A DNA stretch of 64,000 bases from Adiantum capillus-veneris. Lineage: Eukaryota > Streptophyta > Polypodiopsida > Polypodiales > Pteridaceae. Within the stretch, counting starts at the first letter, position 1. Each line of letters begins with the position of its first letter. The position numbers and the translations under genes are program-made. The notes under the pieces were generated by a model. The model saw only the letters and a program-made list of their open reading frames with translations. It searched no databases and was not told the DNA's origin. This document shows, piece after piece, positions 56,812 to 64,000 of this stretch. Where the stretch lies: the NCBI GenBank assembly GCA_014529385.2, contig CM043958.1, positions 119,979,518-120,043,517 of the forward strand. The letters are read 5' to 3'.

Positions 56812-59800
56812 ATGTCGCTTCGTCCGAATGCCCGTGCAGAGGTACGAAAGAAGGGTTACAAGGTTTCCGTCGACGCAGATGAGGCGCGCCGCAAGCGCGA
56901 GGACAACCTTGTGGAGATACGCAAAAGCAAACGTGAAGAGAATCTGCTCAAGAAGCGCAAGGAGGGCATGCCCGCTTCGCAGCTCGGCGGGAATGGCTCT
57001 TACCTTCCTCTGGAGAAAAAGGTACATCTTGAACTGGCCAAGTGCATGACTGCATCGGGCGCGCGCGCAAAACACACACACACTCACACACACACACGTG
57101 ATGCGGGTTAGAGTGAACGATAATGATAGAGGTTGCTTGTGTCCCGGTTTTACATTGGGAAGTGCTGTGGTTGTCATGCTGTATCAGAGCCCACACCCTA
57201 TTCTTTTGCGTCTCAAGGGTTACTGGAGAGGCCTTCCCAAATTTCAAGTACTTTTGACATCTTTCATTGTTACACAGCTGAGCTCCTTGACTCATTAACT
57301 GCTCAAATTGATTCCTGCAGAAATGGGCCATCAATTTACGTGATGCCAATCGTATTTCAGATCTACAGCTCACCATGTTAATATGGTGGTTTTGCAGTTT
57401 CTTCAAACACTTAAAGGAATATTCTGTGTAATCAGTGTTCTTCTTCTATAGGCTGACCTTTCTGCTATAATGGACGTAATTGTAACTGTCAAGGTTTATG
57501 TACTAGTCATCCTGCGGACTGGTGTGCTAGGTTGTTTCTTTCCTTCAAGCCTCCAAGCAGCAGAAAGATGGAGATTTTAACACGTTAACTTGTTTTTCTG
57601 AGGAGAAATTCTTCCACCTTCAAAGATCCTTGTTTGAGCTTTCTCCTTAGTTATGCCCTATCAATTCTTTTTTGCAGGGATATTGGAATTGTTATTAACT
57701 GGTTGACATTATTGCGATTGCATGCTAGGCCACGTTAGGGGCATAAGGTGGGAACGGCAGAAAAAGGCTGTGCACCTGTATTGAGATATTGGAGGAGTTT
57801 TATATTATAAAGTGAAGGGCTGTTCATCTATCTGTCCAGAGAATACCACAAAAAGTATGTTGGTGGTGCTGCAGCGGTTGAGTTTCTGCCTACTAGAAAC
57901 TGAGCTATTTAGTCTTGATGCACTCAACTCACTTAAGACATAAAACAAGACCCAGTAAAGACAAAGGCTTCTTTCATTATATACAGAAAATATTGTTTTT
58001 TTTGTTGAGTTGTGACGGACTCCATAACTTTGTTTAGATTTCTCCAAGTTTTGATATCTCAGTCCTACTGAAAGCCTGCATTTGAGGACTTTAAGTCACT
58101 AAATGTGCCCCTTTCCATTCTACTCACTAGATTCACACCCCCTTTCATTTTACTCATTAGGTGTGCACCCTCTTTCATTTTGACAGCTAGAAAGTCTACC
58201 AGTGCTTGTCAATGGAGTTCTCTCTAATGATCTCAATGCGCAGATGGAGGCTACCCATCAGTTTCGAAAGCTTTTGTCTATAGGTAGGAGTAGAGTTGTT
58301 TTTTTGCAATGATGCCGGAACATGTCTACTAATTACTGTTTCTCTCTTTCTAGAGCGTAATCCTCCAATTGAGCAGGTCATTGCCTGTGGTGTGGTTCCG
58401 CGCTTTGTAGAGTTTCTTCTGAAAGCTGATGTCCCGCAACTGCAGGTACAACATGATTACTTGCCATGACAAAATTTTCATGTGAGAGGCTCAGATGTTA
58501 ATTAACAATACCACGTTTCCTGTAATTGGCTCTGTTTTCTGCATTGTTCCACAGTTTGAGGCAGCATGGGCATTGACAAACATTGCATCAGGAACCGCGG
58601 ATCATACCAAAGTGGTGGTTGATCATGGTGCAGTCCCAATATTTGTTCAGCTTCTTAGTTCTCCTGGGCAGGATATCCGTGAACAGGTATGCGCTACCTT
58701 AGTCAGGCCGTTGGCCTTTTGATGCACCTTTGTGCTGCAATCTCTTAATCATCTGTACTTTCGAAACAGGCAGTGTGGGCATTGGGAAATGTAGCTGGTG
58801 ATTCGCCCAAGTGTCGTGATCTGGTGCTCAGCTATGGGGCGATGGCACCTCTACTTGGTCAACTGAATGAGCATGCCAGTGTTTCAATGATTAGGAATGC
58901 AACCTGGACGCTCTCAAACCTTTGCCGAGGGAAACCGCCACCTCCTTTTGAAACGGTAGTTTATCATTCTCAATTTGTGAGGCACTTTCTTCACTGTTCA
59001 AATGGTGTATTATAAATTGTGATTACTTCACCTTCCAGACAAGTGTTGCACTTCCGGCTTTGGCTGGACTAATCCGTTCGGGAGATGATGATGTCATAAA
59101 TGATGCTTGCTGGGCTCTTTCTTACCTTTCTGATGGGGCCAATGAAAGAATACAAGCTGTTTTGGACGCCGGAGTTTGTGGTCGACTCATTGAGTTGCTA
59201 TTGTAAGATATCAGTTTTAGATGAGACTTTCTAGCTGGTGGTTGCTTGATCTTGTTTGCTTATTCTTCTTGTCTACTTTTGTTTTCTATGCTGTTTGATG
59301 CCAGTCATCATTCTCCTTCTGTCCTAATACCTGCTTTGAGAACAGTGGGAAACATTGTAACAGGTGATGATGCGCAGACTCAGGTACTAAATTTCTGTAT
59401 TTTGTTATTTGTTGCCTGGGCATTTTTTCTGGTCGTGTTTGCTAACATTGTCTGGTATGCAGTATATGATAGACCAACAAGTGCTTCCATGCCTTTTGAA
59501 CCTTCTTCAGCACGATCACAAGAAAAGCATAAAGAAAGAGGCATGCTGGACAGTTTCAAACATTACAGCTGGAAATGTTGCACAGATTCAGGTATGATCA
59601 TGATCAATCGAGACAAATCATGAGAACTTAAAGATTCGGGTGCTCATTCGAGACTTTATTGTGGCATGGCAGGCTGTGATTGATGCCAATATTGTGCCTT
59701 CTCTAGTGTATCTGTTAGGAAATGCAGTTTTCGAGATAAAAAAGGAAGCAGCATGGGCAATTTCTAATGCAACCTCTGGAGGCACTCCTGAACAGATCAA

Positions 59801-60280
59801 GTTATTTTCTGGCCATTCATGTGTCTTATATTTCGTTCTCTGAACATGTGCATTTCGATTTCTTGTTTGATGCTCACAACATTTTCTCTTGATATTGCTG
59901 TTTGCAGATGTCTGGTCAGTCAAGGCTGCATAAAGCCCCTATGCGACTTGCTGACTTGCTCGGATACTCGTGTGATTACCGTCTGCTTGGAGGGCCTGGA
60001 AAACATATTGAAAGTTGGTGAAGCAGAGAAAGATTCAGGCAACACAGGGGGTATCAACATCTTTGCTCAGATTGTTGATGATGCTGAGGGTCTCTCAAAA
60101 ATTGAGGAATTACAGACCCATGACAACACTGAAATCTATGACAAGGCTGTAAAGCTTCTAGAGACTTATTGGCAAGAGGAAGACGACGAAAACCAACAGG
60201 CTACAAATGTGACTGATCAAGTTGCCTTTAATTTTGGTGGCCATCAGCCTGTTCCCATAAGTGGCTATAATTTTTCTTGA
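56812..60280 (+). CDS. Importin subunit alpha (nuclear import receptor)
   Basis: Importin alpha binds classical nuclear localisation signals in the cytoplasm and carries cargo through the nuclear pore with importin beta. Ten exons join in frame to 529 residues, the usual plant length: 56812-57021, 58187-58283, 58354-58445, 58555-58686, 58770-58955, 59039-59202, 59305-59383, 59463-59591, 59673-59800 and 59908-60280. Introns are GT-AG; intron 9 has a weak donor (GTTATT). The N-terminus is a basic importin-beta-binding domain ([18 protein letters not shown]). Armadillo repeats show the W-N ladder: [50 protein letters not shown]. The C-terminus is acidic ([11 protein letters not shown]). Exon ends were set by reading the frame; no stop or frameshift is seen, so the gene looks functional. 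Which paralogue it is cannot be told. Confidence 0.95.
57022..58186 (+). other. Intron 1 of importin alpha
   Basis: At 1165 bp it is by far the longest intron; the others are 70-110 bp. It separates the importin-beta-binding exon from the armadillo repeats and holds a (CG)n(CA)n-like alternating tract at 57059-57098. ORFs inside it have no homology signal. Confidence 0.8.
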
Positions 60281-60847
60281 AGGTAGAATTTGGAGTTCCT
60301 ATCAGGCAAATAACCTTCGGATTATATTTTATGAGTCTATTTTTCTTTGGATTTCCAGGTTTCGTATTGGTGGCCCTCAAAAGCTTCTTGAGGGCCAAGG
60401 TAGATTGGGAGGCAAAAGTAGCAAGTGGTAGAGACAAAGGGATACAGGCTTTTTAAAAGACTTTCATGGATTTGTTCTTCTTCATGCTTGTACTTCACAA
60501 AATCCATATAAGGAAGACACTAATATTTTAAGGGTAGCTTCTTTTTAGTATAAATTGATCTACACTTGAGTTCTGGGCCAGAAGTCTCAGGCAATATTTT
60601 ACATTTAGCTAGTGAATTGTTGCAATTTTATCTGAAATGCCAACTTCCAAAGAGCTAGTCTTTCCACAAGGCTCGGATGTGAAGATCTTTTGTGTAGTGA
60701 TTAGAATGACTATGACTATCAAGCTACACTTGTTGGCCTTCCCTTTCTAGAGAGAGGGAATGTATATGTGGAGGTTTTTTGAGCCCGTGTAAAAAGGTCA
60801 TACTTTTCTCAAACTGTGCCGTGAGGGTAGAAACGAATAGTAAGAGG

Positions 60848-60887
<40 letters not shown>

Positions 60888-61012
60888 GTGCCCATTGAAA
60901 GGTAGTGCCATAGTTGTATAGTTGGACTTGTTACTGTTGGTTTTGTTGATGGGGAAGAAGGATGAAGGTTACTGTTATGCCATTCTCGGAAGGACGGAAA
61001 AAGTTGAATAAA
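60281..61012 (+). other. Presumed 3' UTR of importin alpha
   Basis: After the TGA at 60278-60280 comes a possible 3' UTR intron (AGGTAGAAT at 60281 to TTTCCAG near 60358), an inverted repeat GGCCCTCAA/TTGAGGGCC at 60372-60396, a (CT)n run (60849-60885) and an AATAAA at 61007-61012 that could be a poly(A) signal. Transcript ends cannot be fixed from sequence. Confidence 0.4.
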
Positions 61013-61147
61013 AGCAGAAGATACCAATTCTCACATTTTTTGCATGGAGTGCATCTAACAGTGGCATACCTGCCTTTGATGATATCCATTGAAACTTGGT
61101 TTGCTATTTGTCTAGAAATTTGCCAATTGTTGGCACCACATTCTGTT

Positions 61148-61175
<28 letters not shown>
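61148..61175. repeat. Poly-C run
   Basis: 28 consecutive C. Confidence 0.95.
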
Positions 61176-61178
<3 letters not shown>

Positions 61179-63427
61179 CTCTTAACAATGAGTACCATAC
61201 ATGGTATGTTTTAACAGCATAGATTCCTTCATTGAATGGTCCAGACGTTTTCTTAAGGAGTAGGTTGCTTTTGGTGGAAATCCTTGGCTTATTGGATAAA
61301 GATTACCTAGAATCTATAGAATATCTATTGTGGAGTTTTCATGAAGTATTGCACCTAGCTTGAAACGTGATATGAAAATTTTAGTGTGGCCAATGCATAA
61401 CATAAGGGATGGAACTAGCATTGGAACCAAGAAGTTTTATGGTTTCTCATATGCTTAGATGGCTTTTTCCACAGTTACCCCCTTGCATGTTACTCTTAAC
61501 TCAAACTGTAGGAGCTAAAATATTGCAAACAGGAGCTTTCTTGAGTGTCAAAGCATTGTCTCAACTTTTATCATCAGTAAGGTTCCCAACCCAATTATTC
61601 TTACATTTATTGTCTTCTCTACTTCAATTTTATAAAAAGCTAGGATATAAGCTATAGAAGTGAGATCTATCTTTCATGGTTGAGATTCTATTGACTTACA
61701 AAGTTGATAACCCAAAGGTGAGTGTTAGATCTTATTTATTGAATAAAAATCTCAACATACTTAGAATTCTTTACAAACAATTTTTTTCCATGTTTTAACA
61801 GGTATGATGGCCATCAATTATATCTATGATATTGGACTTATCTTTACCTAAAAATGGCACTTGTGAAAAGTAATAAATAAATTGGATTCACCCCTTCATA
61901 GATATAATTTCACTTGAATACTAATCACATTGCGCTTATTTGTTTTTTTAAAAAAATTAGTTTTACATTGTTTTACATATACAATCGAAGGTTTTAAATT
62001 AAATTTTGGCTCGGTTTTCTTTAACCTTTCAAAAAGTCACTCAATATTTCTTTTCTCAAACAAGATTCAATGAAGATAGTTTCATAAGTTGCCACTATCG
62101 TAATTTTTTTTAATTTGACCAATGGAGCCTTTACAAAAGTCTTCTAATTTGATAATCGAAGCCAAAACGAGGTGCAAGTGATGCTAACTATTAATATATT
62201 TTTTTGTTAATTGTGATATTTTTTTGTTAAACATGAGTACCATTTGGTAAGAATATGCTTCATTGTCAAAAACTTCCTTTTCAAGGGATACCTTCAATAG
62301 CCATCAAATATGTTTGTCTTAAATCAAATGAATCTTTTATCAAACATTTCTTTTAATTTAACTTAGAAAACCACATGCTTGTCTCTTGATGATAATCACA
62401 TTCTCCATCGTTTTTGGAACATGTTAGGCTTTCTGTACTAACGTCAACTTGTATATGAACAATGAAAAAATTGGACAATTTGATTTACCATAACAAAATT
62501 AAGAATGACCATCAACAACTTCATTAACCACATGTAAGAAGGAAAGCATGTTTCACATTTCACTTTTAGGTGATAAAAAAAAGAATATTTAGAGAGGGAA
62601 CAAAATCACACCAAAACAAGGGAATCTACACCCACATACATCGGTACTTAACTAATTCTAAAGTTTTTTTTATATGCTTATTTTTCACATGGTTTAGTTT
62701 AAGTAAACAAAAAACCTCAATTTTAATCTCATTCTTTGAGGTTATAGACAAGAAAAGGGTTTAAGTCAATGTTAATTACTTGGGTGTTAAACACTCTTTG
62801 TTGAAATAGTACTGGTATGGGTGACCTTCCAAAAAGCTGAGTTTTGATAAACAATTGTCTTTTGCACACAACCAATGATGTCAACAATAGTTTCATTGCC
62901 AAAAGTGCAAAGGACTATGCCTTGATTGTCACCTTGGAGGGAGTCAAAATGATGGGGTGGCAGTGTTGGGATGGTGTGCTCTCATCGTCGCACAAAATTT
63001 TTGCTGTGGAATTCTCTTGCTCTTGGTGTCGATTTTGCTCGCCCTCTGCCTCTTTATATAGACATCCGAGGTGCGTTCTTTTTGGCTCCATGCTTCACAT
63101 ATCGCTATTTTTGGCTATACATCTCTCGTGTCACTTCTTTTTACGCAATCAACTATGACTGTTCTTTGTTTTTAACTACGAGTTCACATTGACCTCTCTT
63201 TTTGAATCCTTTTTTCTTGATTATTCGAGGGCCACAAATTATTCAACATCTACTTTTGAGATTTCTAAAACCTAGTCTTTTTGCTAAGATTTAACACAGA
63301 ATAAACATAATTTATACACTTGATTGTTTTGGACATATTCCTAATTATTGATACACTGGCTAATGCTCTTAAATTTAAAATAAGAGTTTGGAGTGGACAC
63401 AAAATTGATTGATAAAACTCAAGTACA
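61176..63427. other. Unassigned A/T-rich region
   Basis: No domain found on either strand. If element I has a 3' LTR it should lie here; a good minus-strand TATA word (TATATAAAGA, 63051-63060) supports an LTR promoter in the right half, but no LTR ends could be placed. Confidence 0.35.
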
Positions 63428-64000
63428 TTACAGACTCTTTAACTTAAGGACTCGAGATGTCCTCATCTTGAGAAGAATTGAGGATAGTTCTTTCGTAAGG
63501 TGCCTTATCTTTCCATGTTGCATTTCAGGATAGTCCTGCCACTGGACAAGTTCTTCCTTAAGAATTCTATTAAGAAGGATTTTTTCTCGAGATTCCGAAA
63601 TTCTAAATGGTTGAAGCTCCAAGATCTTTTGGGTTGGCATGACAATTTATTCATCGTCAAGGAGTTGATCATCACCGAGAATATAGGGTTTCGGTAAGCT
63701 TATATGGAGTACAACATTTACTTTGAGATGAATTGGGAACTTTAGCTTGTAAGCTTGAGTACGTATACACTTGATAACTTTGTAATGACCACAATAACGT
63801 GAACTAAGCTTCTTGTATTTCTAGAGTGATAAGCTACTTTTCTCTTGGTGAATTCGAAGAAAAAAATTGTCTCTTTCCTTGAATTTTCTTTGAGATCTCT
63901 TACTATGAGTGTTTTGCTTTTGGTGATTTGAATTGCTTGAACATCTTTTTTGATGGCCTTAATCTGGCCTTTCATCTCTTCGAGCATCCTCTTAGAGGAT
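63428..64000 (-). pseudogene. Element I, gypsy integrase tail with chromodomain
   Basis: On the minus strand from the window edge: a helical lysine-rich stretch (EEMKGQIKAIKKDVQAIQ), the GPY/F module in a second frame (KKLSSRYCGHYKVIKCIRTQ, then AYKLKFPIHLKVNVVLHISL) and a chromodomain-like end (LNRILKEELVQWQDYP, then ATWKDKAPYERTIL) with a stop near 63450. G-H-Y replaces G-P-Y/F. Frame changes and a stop after LLDDE show decay. It is a chromovirus of a different lineage from D; the rest lies beyond the right edge. Confidence 0.75.

Noticed and set aside
61409-61657. 82-residue plus-strand ORF downstream of importin alpha
   Set aside because: Leucine-rich only by composition; no start context, no homology signal, and it lies past the presumed transcript end.
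62844-63192. Two overlapping plus-strand ORFs
   Set aside because: They lie in the presumed LTR zone of minus-strand element I and show no domain.

Overview
This is a stretch of a large, repeat-rich land-plant nuclear genome. One ordinary host gene is visible: a ten-exon importin alpha gene on the + strand (56812-60280) with a plant-type N-terminus ([17 protein letters not shown]) and short GT-AG introns. Most of the rest is nested, decayed LTR retrotransposons and very long (GA)n, (CA)n and poly-C tracts. The microsatellite load and the old nested elements would fit a fern, lycophyte or gymnosperm, but the sequence does not name the species and that guess is inference.

Layout. 1-4962: the 5' part of a minus-strand Ty3/gypsy-like element (A) running off the left edge, with its right-hand LTR (4031-4962), a tRNA-Asp-type primer site, a leader full of palindromes and a gag-like remnant. 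4963-5557: an older LTR copy (B-prime) that abuts both A and B. 5558-19734: element B (14.2 kb, minus strand) with two ~925-bp LTRs, primer site and polypurine tract. B has zinc-knuckle and retropepsin-like ORFs but no recognisable RT or integrase, and carries a nested Ty1/copia element (C, 11737-~16125) whose gag-pol is nearly intact but which lacks its 5' LTR. 23480-26465: decayed plus-strand gypsy element H. 26466-33350: LTR fragments M1, M2 and L1, hairpin-like repeats and microsatellites. 33351-37166: plus-strand chromovirus D (gag, PR, RT, RH, IN, chromodomain; many stops). 37167-39267: microsatellite cluster with a small membrane-type ORF and a minus-strand gag-like remnant. 39591-41382: LTR L2, followed by a gypsy integrase tail (E, to 42104). 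42105-47214: minus-strand element F (coiled-coil/plant-transposon-like ORF remnants and a leader with palindromes). 47215-48811: solo LTR L3 with a perfect 5-bp target duplication. 48812-50960: minus-strand element G, in which a retropepsin-like domain follows the integrase. 50961-54064: decayed sequence, short tandem repeats, a copia RNase H scrap. 54065-56047: inverted LTR L4 with three tandem arrays. 56425-60885: tRNA-like segment, then importin alpha. 63430-64000: minus-strand gypsy GPY/F plus chromodomain tail (I) running off the right edge.

The most unusual points are the integrase-then-retropepsin order in G, and a repeated W-x-P-K peptide motif shared by G and B. Two unrelated-looking element leaders (A and F) each carry their own dispersed palindrome, and a set of hairpin modules at 27064-27300 has arms that seem to co-vary. 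Several element truncation points also fall exactly at (GA)n tracts. All homology calls come from reading motifs by eye; none was confirmed by a database search.
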